A stretch of 6,644 nt of DNA from Nitrospinota bacterium (GCA_018830405.1 JAHJSF010000175.1:1-6644); one strand, 5' to 3'; numbered from the stretch's first letter, positions 1 to 4,938 are shown. Translations and numbers: made by a program. Notes: generated from the letters alone by a model not told the origin.

Positions 1-429
1 TATTTCAAAAAAATTGGGAAAGAAGAACCAAGTTTCGACCTGATTATTTTAGGGGTTGGAGAAGACGGCCACACCGCCTCAATCTTCCCCAATGCCAATA
101 TCGATCAGGATGATAAAAGATGGGTAATAGGAGCAGAAGGGGGAACCCCTCCCCTCCCCCGCCTGACCATGACCTATGAAATATTGAATAGATCATCCGA
201 AACCATCTTCCTCGCCTCAGGGGAAACGAAGGGGGAGATACTAAAAAAGATACTGGAAGAAAATCTGCTTATGTATCCAGCCGAAAGAATAAAGACAAAA
301 AGAGGAGAACCGCTTTGGGTGGTTTATGGAGGAAAGGAGACTTCCCGTAAATTTAGCAAGCTACGCGGCATTGCTGCCGTTAAGATGACAACAGACAATA
401 TTATGTCCCTGACAAGAAAAAACATTTGA
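1..429 (+). CDS. pgl: 6-phosphogluconolactonase (DevB/SOL family), 3' part only
   Basis: The enzyme hydrolyses 6-phosphogluconolactone to 6-phosphogluconate in the cytosolic oxidative pentose phosphate pathway. The reading frame is open from base 1, so the start lies outside the window and only the C-terminal 142 residues are seen (the family is usually about 230-260). The fragment carries the family signature FDLIILGVGEDGHTASIFP at residues 12-30, including the GEDGHTAS loop that contributes to the active site. A second conserved block, R-L-T-M-T with FLASGETK, follows at about residues 54-76. The usual family end (PLWVVYGGKE, matching the common LWxLDxxA block) is followed by about 25 extra residues before a TGA, a tail I do not recognise. 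It is the last gene of the left block, and no clear terminator follows it. The identification is firm; the tail is the only oddity. Confidence 0.93.
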   Translation, partial: YFKKIGKEEPSFDLIILGVGEDGHTASIFPNANIDQDDKRWVIGAEGGTPPLPRLTMTYEILNRSSETIFLASGETKGEILKKILEENLLMYPAERIKTKRGEPLWVVYGGKETSRKFSKLRGIAAVKMTTDNIMSLTRKNI

Positions 430-558
430 GAGCTAGGTTAGAGAGTCAAGGGAAGTAAGATTTACAATCAGTTAAATCGATCTGTTCTTAATAATTGCAG
501 AAGTAACTGGACCAAATCCCTTCCGTTTTTATCAACACGCATACATCAAATTATCCCC

Positions 559-587
559 TTGCACAAAAGTATCTACTCGGATACACT
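559..587 (+). promoter_or_regulatory. Possible promoter and operator of the HigB/HigA-like module
   Basis: TTGCAC (559-564) and TACACT (582-587) are separated by 17 bases, as in a sigma-70 promoter, but match the consensus only 3/6 and 4/6. A perfect inverted repeat GTATC-N6-GATAC (569-584) lies in the spacer and touches the -10 box, where a HigA-type antitoxin could bind. If this promoter is used, transcription would start at or next to the ATG at 594, giving a nearly leaderless message. That would fit the lack of a ribosome binding site there. The rest of the 430-593 gap shows no other clear signal. Confidence 0.3.
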
Positions 588-593
588 AAAAAC

Positions 594-893
594 ATGAACA
601 CGATCCTACGTACAGAAGATTTTGATACGTGGCTTAGAAAACTCAAAGATGCCAGAGGCAAGGCCCGCATAGTTGAGAGAATCCGTTCTGTCGAACGAGG
701 AAATTGGGGCGATTGTAATTCTATCGGACACGGCGTATCTGAGATACGTATTCACTTTGGCCCCGGCTACAGAGTCTATTTTAGCCGGATAGGAGATCTG
801 GTTTATCTGTTGCTTTGCGGGGGTGACAAGGGGAACCAAAAGCGTGACATTGCCAAGGCCCAAGAGATGGCAAAGCTGTTGAAGGAGAAATAA
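594..893 (+). CDS. RelE/ParE-superfamily toxin, HigB/phage Gp49-like (COG3657 type)
   Basis: This is a 99-residue toxin of a type II toxin-antitoxin module. Relatives are ribosome-dependent or related mRNA interferases that block translation when not bound by antitoxin. The group's hallmark C-terminal half is plain: G-V-S-E-I-R-I-H-F-G-P-G-Y-R-V-Y-F at about residues 48-64, then LLLCGGDKGNQKRDI at about 72-86. The N-terminus (EDFDTWLRKLKDARGKARI) matches the usual opening helix, and the length is typical of the family. The ATG has no convincing Shine-Dalgarno sequence. The stop codon lies three bases before the partner antitoxin, giving the reversed toxin-first order that is normal for HigBA and HI1419/HI1420 pairs. 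Nothing in the frame looks broken, so the toxin is probably intact. The exact cellular target cannot be read from the sequence. Confidence 0.9.
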   Translation: MNTILRTEDFDTWLRKLKDARGKARIVERIRSVERGNWGDCNSIGHGVSEIRIHFGPGYRVYFSRIGDLVYLLLCGGDKGNQKRDIAKAQEMAKLLKEK

Positions 894-896
894 ATT

Positions 897-1199
897 ATGA
901 AAACAGATAAAAAATTAAAGATTGCACCATTTGACGCCAGCGACTATCTGGATAGCGAAGAGGCGATTGCCGAATACCTCTCTGCCTCTCTGGAGAATCC
1001 TGACCCAGACGCATTTCTAATGGCCGTGCGCGATGTTGCCAAGGCCAGAGGTGTCTCCGCTGTCGCGTCCGCTTCAGGGCTCGGGCGGGAGAGTCTATAT
1101 AAGACTCTAAAACCGGGGGCACAACCACGTTTTGACACCGTTCGCCGTCTACTTCTTGCCTTGGGTGTGAAACTTGATGTCGTAACACCGCGCCCATAA
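897..1199 (+). CDS. Addiction-module antitoxin, HigA/COG3636-like helix-turn-helix protein
   Basis: This is a 100-residue antitoxin partnering the toxin just upstream. It should bind and neutralise that toxin and repress their shared promoter. The sequence follows the downstream-antidote family closely: an N-terminal F-D-A-S-D-Y-L-D-S-E-E-A-I-A-E-Y-L block (residues 13-29) and a region equivalent to ARARGMSQVA (KARGVSAVA, about 50-58). Then comes the helix-turn-helix with GLGRESLYKTL (62-72), followed by RFDTVRRLLLALGVKL (78-93). The ATG at 897 is supported by AAGGAG at 882-887, nine bases upstream and inside the toxin gene's end. Translation of the pair is therefore probably coupled, with the antitoxin better initiated than the toxin. 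The frame ends in TAA. A simple XRE regulator is the only alternative; the context makes the antitoxin role much more likely. Confidence 0.91.
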   Translation: MKTDKKLKIAPFDASDYLDSEEAIAEYLSASLENPDPDAFLMAVRDVAKARGVSAVASASGLGRESLYKTLKPGAQPRFDTVRRLLLALGVKLDVVTPRP

Positions 1200-1249
1200 T
1201 ACAAGATGTGGGTCAAAGGTCTCCATTCTTGACACAATCCTTATACCAC

Positions 1250-1278
1250 TTGGCAAGGCGTACGTAATGTGGTACATT
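1250..1278 (+). promoter_or_regulatory. Extended -10 promoter of the YefM-YoeB module
   Basis: TTGGCA (1250-1255, 5/6 to the -35 consensus) lies 17 bases from TACATT (1273-1278, 4/6). A TG dinucleotide at 1270-1271 makes an extended -10. Transcription would start near 1285, about 30 bases before the yefM ATG. Confidence 0.5.
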
Positions 1279-1279
1279 A
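1265..1279. promoter_or_regulatory. Palindromic operator candidate over the yefM -10 box
   Basis: TAATGT-GGT-ACATTA is a perfect 6-base inverted repeat that covers the -10 box. A second, overlapping repeat, ATTAT-CGAC-ATAAT, lies at 1276-1289. YefM-family antitoxins are known to repress their own operons through neighbouring palindromes at the promoter, so these are likely YefM or YefM-YoeB sites. Confidence 0.5.
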
Positions 1280-1316
1280 TCGACATAATATTATTTTAAT
1301 TCTTTGGAGAAAAATC

Positions 1317-1559
1317 ATGCCTATTTTGACCGCAACTGAAGCAAGGGCAAATCTTTATCGACTTATTGACGAGACCACCTCGTCTCATGAGCCTATTGTA
1401 ATAACAGGTAAGCGTGGTAAGGCTGTGCTTGTCTCAGAGGATGATTGGCGCTCTATTCAGGAAACCTTGCATCTATTGAATGTTCCCGGAATGCGGGAGT
1501 CGATTCGTGAGGGGCTGGAAACACCTATTGAGGAGTGTGAGGAGAAGGTTGAGTGGTAA
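1317..1559 (+). CDS. yefM: Antitoxin of the Phd/YefM family
   Basis: This 80-residue antitoxin should bind the YoeB-type toxin encoded next to it and repress the operon. The N-terminal DNA-binding fold is clear: MPILTATEARANLYRLIDE (residues 1-19), then the conserved strand P-I-V-I-T-G-K-R-G-K-A-V-L-V-S (26-40) and E-D-D-W-R-S-I-Q-E-T (41-50), the usual SEDDWxSIQETLxLL block. The acidic C-terminal part, about residues 55-80, would be the flexible toxin-wrapping region. I take the ATG at 1317 rather than a longer in-frame start at 1269. GGAGA at 1306-1310 is a well-placed ribosome binding site, the family begins at MP/MxI, and the longer version would run through the promoter and operator. The last seven bases overlap the toxin gene, as expected for coupled translation. 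Confidence 0.93.
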   Translation: MPILTATEARANLYRLIDETTSSHEPIVITGKRGKAVLVSEDDWRSIQETLHLLNVPGMRESIREGLETPIEECEEKVEW

Positions 1560-1807
1560 GTGGCTGGAAGATTCTTTTTACAAAACAGAGTCAGAAGGAT
1601 GCCAAGAAGTTGTCTTCTGCCGGTTTAAAACCAAAGGCCGAGCGATTGATAGGTGTTTTGCACAAAGACCCTTATCAGACACCCCCTCCTTTTGAAAAAC
1701 TTATAGGTGACCTATCAGGTGCTTATTCCCGCCGAATAAACATACAACACCGTTTGGTCTATCAGGTCTTAGATGATAAAAAGGTGGTCAAAGTTATTCG
1801 GATGTAG
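1553..1807 (+). CDS. yoeB: YoeB/Txe-family toxin, C-terminus lost to an in-frame TAG
   Basis: YoeB toxins are ribosome-associated mRNA interferases. The frame begins at a GTG that overlaps the yefM end by seven bases and reads W-K-I-L-F-T-K-Q-S-Q-K-D-A-K-K-L, the normal family opening. E48 and R67 (in S-R-R-I-N-I-Q-H-R-L-V-Y) correspond by my alignment to catalytic E46 and R65 of E. coli YoeB. The protein stops at V-I-R-M after 84 residues. Directly after the TAG the same frame continues T-H-Y-E and then a second TAG. Many relatives end in RMWTHYE, so the stop at 1805-1807 looks like a TGG tryptophan codon with one G-to-A change. The missing His-Tyr pair corresponds to E. coli H83-Y84, so the toxin is probably inactive or weak unless the stop is read through. 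It may still bind YefM. Confidence 0.88.
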   Translation: MVSGWKILFTKQSQKDAKKLSSAGLKPKAERLIGVLHKDPYQTPPPFEKLIGDLSGAYSRRINIQHRLVYQVLDDKKVVKVIRM

Positions 1808-1822
1808 ACACATTACGAATAG
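1805..1822 (+). pseudogene. Stranded end of yoeB beyond the premature TAG
   Basis: TAG is followed in frame by codons for T, H, Y and E, then by TAG at 1820-1822. The position and residues match the conserved end (W)THYE of many YoeB/Txe proteins. This indicates a recent single-base nonsense change rather than a natural shorter protein. Confidence 0.75.
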
Positions 1823-1845
1823 CTAAGATCGAATATCCCTTAAAT

Positions 1846-2274
1846 TCATTCTTTCTTCTTAGCTGGTTTCTCTTCCGCGTCCGGGGTATCTAGGCAGACA
1901 TTTATGTTGTTTTTGATGGCTGTTATGGTGTCTTTCTTTTTATACCGGAATATTTCTATAAGTTTGCGGATATATTTCTTCTCCTCGTCTGTGTAGCCAT
2001 ACGGTGCCTTTAGTTCTGCCACCATCATTTCTATCGGCGGTTCAACAGGAATTGAGTCGTTAAGCAACCAATTCAGATCGAGCTTATCACCGAAGTGATT
2101 TTTAATAGTCGCAATAAAATCGCCACCTGGAGTATTTATCCCTTTTTCGTAATTAAACAGAGAGGTTACAGAGGTCTCCCCAATCTTCGCAAATTTTTCT
2201 TGTGTATAACCACAAGTTTTCTTCCGAAAGTGGAATATTTTTTCGTTTATTAAACCCATGTTTTTAAAAGACAT
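1846..2274 (-). CDS. XRE/Cro-CI-type helix-turn-helix regulator
   Basis: This 142-residue protein is probably a repressor. Residues 9-73 form a Cro/CI-like DNA-binding domain: I-N-E-K-I-F-H-F-R-K-K-T-C-G-Y-T-Q-E-K-F-A-K, then a recognition-helix region T-S-V-T-S-L-F-N-Y-E-K-G-I-N-T-P, and L-D-L-N-W-L-L-N-D. The LNWLL block is common in phage-type repressors. A helical segment follows (about 94-122), then a lysine/glutamate-rich tail. There is no S24 peptidase domain, so it is not a self-cleaving CI repressor. The start at 2274 has no visible ribosome binding site. A second ATG at 2257-2259 (MGLINEK) is an equally possible start and would remove five residues. It is convergent with yoeB and divergent from the unknown ORF at 2397, so it probably controls that gene and itself. 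Its ligand or inducer is unknown. Confidence 0.8.
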   Translation of the reverse strand: MSFKNMGLINEKIFHFRKKTCGYTQEKFAKIGETSVTSLFNYEKGINTPGGDFIATIKNHFGDKLDLNWLLNDSIPVEPPIEMMVAELKAPYGYTDEEKKYIRKLIEIFRYKKKDTITAIKNNINVCLDTPDAEEKPAKKKE

Positions 2275-2396
2275 ATAAAAATAGTTTCAATAATTATTAA
2301 CTTTTATGTTGACTAACTTAAATAATTCTTGCATTATGTCTATAGTAATCAACTAGAATGCGGCATAACATGTAAACAAAAACCGAATTTAAAATA
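2275..2396. promoter_or_regulatory. Divergent promoter/operator region between the regulator and the unknown ORF
   Basis: Toward the right, TTGACT (2309-2314, 5/6) and CATTAT (2332-2337, 4/6) are 17 bases apart. Toward the left, reading the minus strand, TTAAGT (2321-2316) and AATAAT (2298-2293, 5/6) are also 17 bases apart. The two -35 boxes are almost adjacent, so one bound repressor could block both. An imperfect inverted repeat, GTTGACTA (2308-2315) with TAATCAAC (2346-2353), frames the rightward -10, and ATGC-G-GCAT sits at 2358-2366. Both promoters are motif guesses. Confidence 0.4.
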
Positions 2397-2702
2397 ATGT
2401 TAAATCCAGACCAAACTATTCTGTCACGGGGTAAACAGCTTGAGATGGCTATTGCCTCCCAAATGAACATCAAATATAGAGACAGCTTTGATGTTGGCTA
2501 TTACGAGCAATCTCGTTACATAAGAGATCAAATCTCTTGTGATTTTTCTTTTGATATTACCTCTTTGCTCCCTTCCCTTAATGGGACTATTACCGCAACC
2601 CAATGGATATGCGAGAGAACGAATAATAAAGGTCACGCCGGAGCGAACCAGGCCTCCCGCGATATAAAAGAATTTATTAAACGTACCACCAATAACGGTT
2701 AA
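2397..2702 (+). CDS. Small protein of unknown function, divergent from the regulator
   Basis: This is a 101-residue frame that I do not recognise. It is soluble-looking, with no signal peptide or membrane segment. The N-terminal half is helix-prone (R-G-K-Q-L-E-M-A-I-A-S-Q-M-N). A hydrophobic and aspartate-containing middle follows (C-D-F-S-F-D-I-T-S-L-L), then a basic C-terminus (D-I-K-E-F-I-K-R). It starts at ATG with no Shine-Dalgarno sequence. Its arrangement, back-to-back with an XRE repressor and with overlapping promoters, resembles the first gene of a phage-type or plasmid-type control switch. It could be a Cro-like protein or the remaining gene of a shrunken element, but no helix-turn-helix is evident. 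The opposite-strand frame over the same bases is less protein-like. That it is a real gene is likely but not certain. Confidence 0.5.
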   Translation: MLNPDQTILSRGKQLEMAIASQMNIKYRDSFDVGYYEQSRYIRDQISCDFSFDITSLLPSLNGTITATQWICERTNNKGHAGANQASRDIKEFIKRTTNNG

Positions 2703-2781
2703 GAGCTTAGAGATAGAGCCGCTTTTTACTTTCAAGGAGTTTACATATATTTTTGTGTCCCCCAATGATATAGACTTAGTG

Positions 2782-2823
2782 ATTGCAACTTTTGTTAATT
2801 GCCTTTAAAAAACAAGCTGCAAT
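2782..2823 (+). repeat. Imperfect stem-loop
   Basis: ATTGCA at 2782-2787 pairs with TGCAAT at 2818-2823. Pairing continues through CTT and GTT against AACAAG with one mismatch and a two-base bulge, enclosing an AT-rich loop. It could be a weak terminator for the unknown ORF or the end of a lost element; no T-run follows. Confidence 0.4.
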
Positions 2824-2865
2824 AGTATCGGTGCTTTTTAAGAGACCCATAATAAGGGGTACTTA

Positions 2866-2979
2866 TGAGACACCATACACAGCTTACTCAAGACTAAAGA
2901 TGTAAGACTATCAGATATATGCCTTGAAGAAAATAGAATGCAAGCAAAAATGTGTGGGAATAATCATAGGCACACATAA
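2866..2979 (+). pseudogene. Possible remnant of a tyrosine recombinase
   Basis: A 36-codon open stretch between two stops contains the peptide V-R-L-S-D-I-C-L-E-E-N-R-M-Q-A-K-M followed by C-G-N-N-H-R. This resembles the LxxSDIDLExNRIxVxxGKGxKxR stretch of Xer/phage-type integrases, near the first catalytic arginine block. The catalytic residues themselves are absent, and the similarity is short. A neighbouring frame just upstream (G-T-Y-E-T-P-Y) might continue it through a frameshift. It is only a suggestion that an integrase gene once stood here. Confidence 0.22.
2950..2977. repeat. Perfect 7-base inverted repeat
   Basis: ATGTGTG (2950-2956) pairs with CACACAT (2971-2977) across a 14-base loop. 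It is the first of three spaced inverted repeats in 120 bases. Confidence 0.4.
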
Positions 2980-2995
2980 AACAGCGGTGGGTATT

Positions 2996-3016
2996 GGGCT
3001 AAGACACAAATAGCCC
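2996..3016. repeat. Perfect 6-base hairpin GGGCTA/TAGCCC
   Basis: GGGCTA (2996-3001) pairs with TAGCCC (3011-3016) around a nine-base loop. The loop and its edge hold AAGACACA (3001-3008), which is itself complementary to TGTGTCTT at 3050-3057. Confidence 0.4.
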
Positions 3017-3049
3017 TTGGCAAGAGAAATACTGTCCAAAACAAGCGCC

Positions 3050-3070
3050 TGTGTCTTGATTCTTGACACA
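3050..3070. repeat. Perfect 6-base inverted repeat TGTGTC/GACACA
   Basis: TGTGTC (3050-3055) pairs with GACACA (3065-3070). The left arm can alternatively pair over 8 bases with AAGACACA at 3001-3008, so two competing folds are possible. Confidence 0.4.
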
Positions 3071-3244
3071 TTGTCCTAAGCAACAAGAGGTGATAATTAG
3101 CTCTTGAAATATCAATTTTAAGAAATCTTTGCATAATAATCCTCCCCCCTCAAAGCAGGCAAACAACAGCTCTTTTCCCCAATTTTTCACCCACAAATCA
3201 ACCCTTTATTGACAAAGAAATCAGATAGATGTTAGTCTTGTAGC

Positions 3245-3269
3245 TCGGTTGTTACGATGTCACAACCGA
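3245..3269. repeat. Perfect 8-base inverted repeat, possible operator near a promoter
   Basis: TCGGTTGT (3245-3252) pairs with ACAACCGA (3262-3269) across nine bases. There is no T-run after it, so it is unlikely to be an intrinsic terminator. A weak promoter overlaps it: TTGTTA (3249-3254), 17 bases, then AATTAT (3272-3277). This could drive the structured element and the tRNA. Confidence 0.45.
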
Positions 3270-3304
3270 ATAATTATACGGGGTTGAATTCAAAATGATA
3301 ACAA

Positions 3305-3411
3305 GGCGGTGAGGAGGAAGCGACGCAAACATACTTTCCCGTATGTTGAGGAGCTGACGACGAAACCAACGCAGTTAGCGTTTGAAAGCGAGCCCGTATT
3401 GATAGTCTGCC
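3305..3411 (+). ncRNA. Two-module structured element in the tRNA-Leu leader, function unknown
   Basis: GAGGAG-N4-CGACG occurs twice, at 3311-3325 and 3348-3362. Each copy is followed by a perfect hairpin: AACATAC/GTATGTT (3328-3334 with 3341-3347, loop TTTCCC) and AACGC/GCGTT (3368-3372 with 3378-3382, loop AGTTA). GGCGG (3305-3309) could close the whole against CTGCC (3407-3411), the last three bases of which are the start of the tRNA. Purine-rich repeated flanks next to hairpins suggest an RNA fold or a dispersed structured repeat. I cannot assign it to a named family. The strand is inferred from the tRNA, and a DNA-level role remains possible. Confidence 0.4.
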
Positions 3412-3493
3412 GGGGTGGCGGAATAGGTAGACGCAAGGGACTTAAAATCCCTCGGGTTTTATATCCGTGCCGGTTCAATTCCGGCTCCCGGCA
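3409..3493 (+). tRNA. tRNA-Leu (anticodon TAA)
   Basis: The cloverleaf closes cleanly. The acceptor stem is GCCGGGG (3409-3415) with TCCCGGC (3486-3492), with one G-U pair at its base, and the discriminator A is at 3493. The D-arm TGGCGGAATAGGTAGACGC is typical of leucine tRNAs. The anticodon stem AGGGA/TCCCT frames the loop CTTAAAA with anticodon TAA, which reads TTA and TTG codons. A long class II variable arm (CGGG...CCGTG) precedes the T-arm GCCGG-TTCAATT-CCGGC. The 3' CCA is not encoded, since CTC follows, so it must be added after transcription. There is no sign of an integrated element at its 3' end. Confidence 0.96.
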
Positions 3494-3505
3494 CTCTTAT
3501 CTTGC

Positions 3506-3535
3506 AATGACTCTGCCAAGCATAGGATAGTCATT
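3506..3535. repeat. Inverted repeat just after the tRNA
   Basis: AATGACT (3506-3512) pairs perfectly with AGTCATT (3529-3535) across 16 bases. It may help end the tRNA transcript or set its 3' end, but there is no T-run, so it is not a standard terminator. Confidence 0.35.
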
Positions 3536-3603
3536 AAACCAGTAAAACCAACCCCTCCAAAATATTGCGGGAAGGGTGTAAAGAGAAGGAAGAATTGACA
3601 AAG

Positions 3604-4938
3604 ATGGGTATTATTAAGGCTCTTAAGGGTATCAGATACAATGTGGCAAAGGTCGGCAAGATTGAGGATGTGGTTGCTCCCCCCTACGATGTAATCCCTC
3701 CTGAGATGCAGGAGGAACTTTACAGCCGCCACCCGAACAATATAATCAGGCTAATTCTTGGCAAGATAGACCCATCCGATACAGAGGATAACAACCGCTA
3801 CACCAGGGCCAGCAAAGATTTTAACGCTTGGCTCGACGCAGGAGTAATGGTGGAGGATGATTCTGAAGCCCTCTACGTCTACCGCCAAGAGTTTACCTTC
3901 AAGGGAAGAGAGATGTCCCGAACCGGCTTCATAATCGGTTACAGGCTGGATGATTCGGGGCAGGAGAATGTAAAACCGCACGAAAACACCCTGGCCAAAC
4001 CGAAAGAGGATAGGCTTAAACTTACCAGGGCCTGCAAGGCCAATTTTAGCCCAATCTTCGGCCTCTACGACGATGAGGAAGATAAGATCGCCTCTTGTTA
4101 CGCCGGGGCGATATCCAATCCCCCTACCCTCGATTTTAAGGATGATAAAGGGGAGAGACATACAATGTGGGCCGTTACCGATAGGTCGGTCATAGATGCT
4201 GTGGTTGAGGGGATGAAGGCCCATAAAATTATGATAGCCGACGGTCACCACAGGTTTGCTACGGCTGTTAACTACCGGAACGAGATGATAGCCGCCAACC
4301 CCAACTTCACAGGGGAAGAGCCTTTCAACTATGTAATGATGTATCTGACCAATACCAGCGGGCCGAATGAGTTTGCCCTATTCCCCACCCATCGCCTTGT
4401 CCATAATCTTGCAAAGTATAACAAGGATGCCTTTAAAGAAAACCTTACCAAATATTTCGATGTAGAAATATTCACCGCCGGAGGGGGGGATGCTGAGATG
4501 ACCCTGCGCCGCAACCTTATGGATAAGATGCAGAAAGAGGGGAAAAAGACAAACACCTTCGGGGCCTATATAGGCGGAAGGGAGTATCTTAAATTGAGGC
4601 TTAAGGATTTATCTATCGTAGATGATATCGATCAATCAGATAGTTCAGATGCCCTGAAGGGACTCGACATATCCGTTCTTCATTCGATAATCATCAACCA
4701 TATCCTTGGTGTGTCGGCCGAGAACCAGAGCAACCAGCAGAATATAGCCTATACGGTAAAAGAGGATGAGGCTATTAAGGCCGTCGATGAGGGAAAGGCC
4801 CAGCTGGCCCTCTTCCTAAATTCAACAACGGTTGAGGATATTGAGGCGGTGGTTGAGTCGGGGGAGAAGATGCCTCAGAAATCGACCTACTTCTATCCGA
4901 AGCTGATTACCGGGCTGGCCATCAACAGATTAGTTTAA
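3604..4938 (+). CDS. DUF1015 family protein (COG4198), function unknown
   Basis: This is a 444-residue cytoplasmic protein, a full-length match to the DUF1015 family, whose biochemical role I do not know. The conserved blocks are all present: K-G-I-R-Y-N with VVAPPYDVIPP (residues 8-33), H-P-N-N-I-I-R-L (43-50), P-H-E-N-T-L-A-K-P-K-E-D-R (125-137), the striking I-A-D-G-H-H-R-F-A-T-A (211-221), and L-F-P-T-H-R-L-V (259-266). The DGHHR block resembles the motif of ParB/Srx-fold nucleotide-binding enzymes, an inference only. I choose the ATG at 3604 because relatives begin MxxIKxxKGxRYN at this point. Upstream in-frame TTG codons at 3565 and 3595 are possible but unneeded. The candidate ribosome binding site AAGGA (3586-3590) is rather far from the ATG. 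No membrane segment or signal peptide is seen. A REP-like repeat separates it from larE. Confidence 0.88.
   Translation: MGIIKALKGIRYNVAKVGKIEDVVAPPYDVIPPEMQEELYSRHPNNIIRLILGKIDPSDTEDNNRYTRASKDFNAWLDAGVMVEDDSEALYVYRQEFTFKGREMSRTGFIIGYRLDDSGQENVKPHENTLAKPKEDRLKLTRACKANFSPIFGLYDDEEDKIASCYAGAISNPPTLDFKDDKGERHTMWAVTDRSVIDAVVEGMKAHKIMIADGHHRFATAVNYRNEMIAANPNFTGEEPFNYVMMYLTNTSGPNEFALFPTHRLVHNLAKYNKDAFKENLTKYFDVEIFTAGGGDAEMTLRRNLMDKMQKEGKKTNTFGAYIGGREYLKLRLKDLSIVDDIDQSDSSDALKGLDISVLHSIIINHILGVSAENQSNQQNIAYTVKEDEAIKAVDEGKAQLALFLNSTTVEDIEAVVESGEKMPQKSTYFYPKLITGLAINRLV

Larger units (their letters stand above)
2703..3304. other. About 600 bp without an intact gene; AT-rich, hairpin-rich
   Basis: No frame in either strand looks like a complete protein. 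The stretch has many stops, several inverted repeats (2782-2823, 2950-2977, 2996-3016, 3050-3070, 3245-3269) and a possible recombinase fragment (2866-2979). A TTGACA at 3209-3214 lacks a good -10 partner. The region looks like decayed accessory DNA lying between the phage-like pair and the tRNA. Confidence 0.55.

Noticed and set aside
606-1237. Minus-strand frames opposite the HigB/HigA-like genes
   Set aside because: Both genes on the + strand match known families end to end; the opposite frames are shadows.
1480-1695. + strand frame overlapping yefM and yoeB
   Set aside because: It is out of frame with two well-matched family members and has no family features.
2424-2765. Minus-strand open frame of 113 codons opposite the unknown ORF
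   Set aside because: The composition is not protein-like, it has no recognisable domain, and the divergent promoter layout favours the + strand frame.
1225-3070. ATTCTTGACACA occurs at 1225-1236 and again near 3059-3070, suggesting a pair of attachment sites
   Set aside because: A 12-base match is expected about once by chance in a window this size, and the flanks differ.
3494-3603. tRNA-Leu as an integration site with an element downstream
   Set aside because: No duplicate of the tRNA 3' end is visible and the following gene is an ordinary DUF1015 gene.
3751-4251. Long minus-strand frame of 166 codons inside the DUF1015 gene
   Set aside because: The + strand protein matches its family along the whole length; the minus frame shows no motif.
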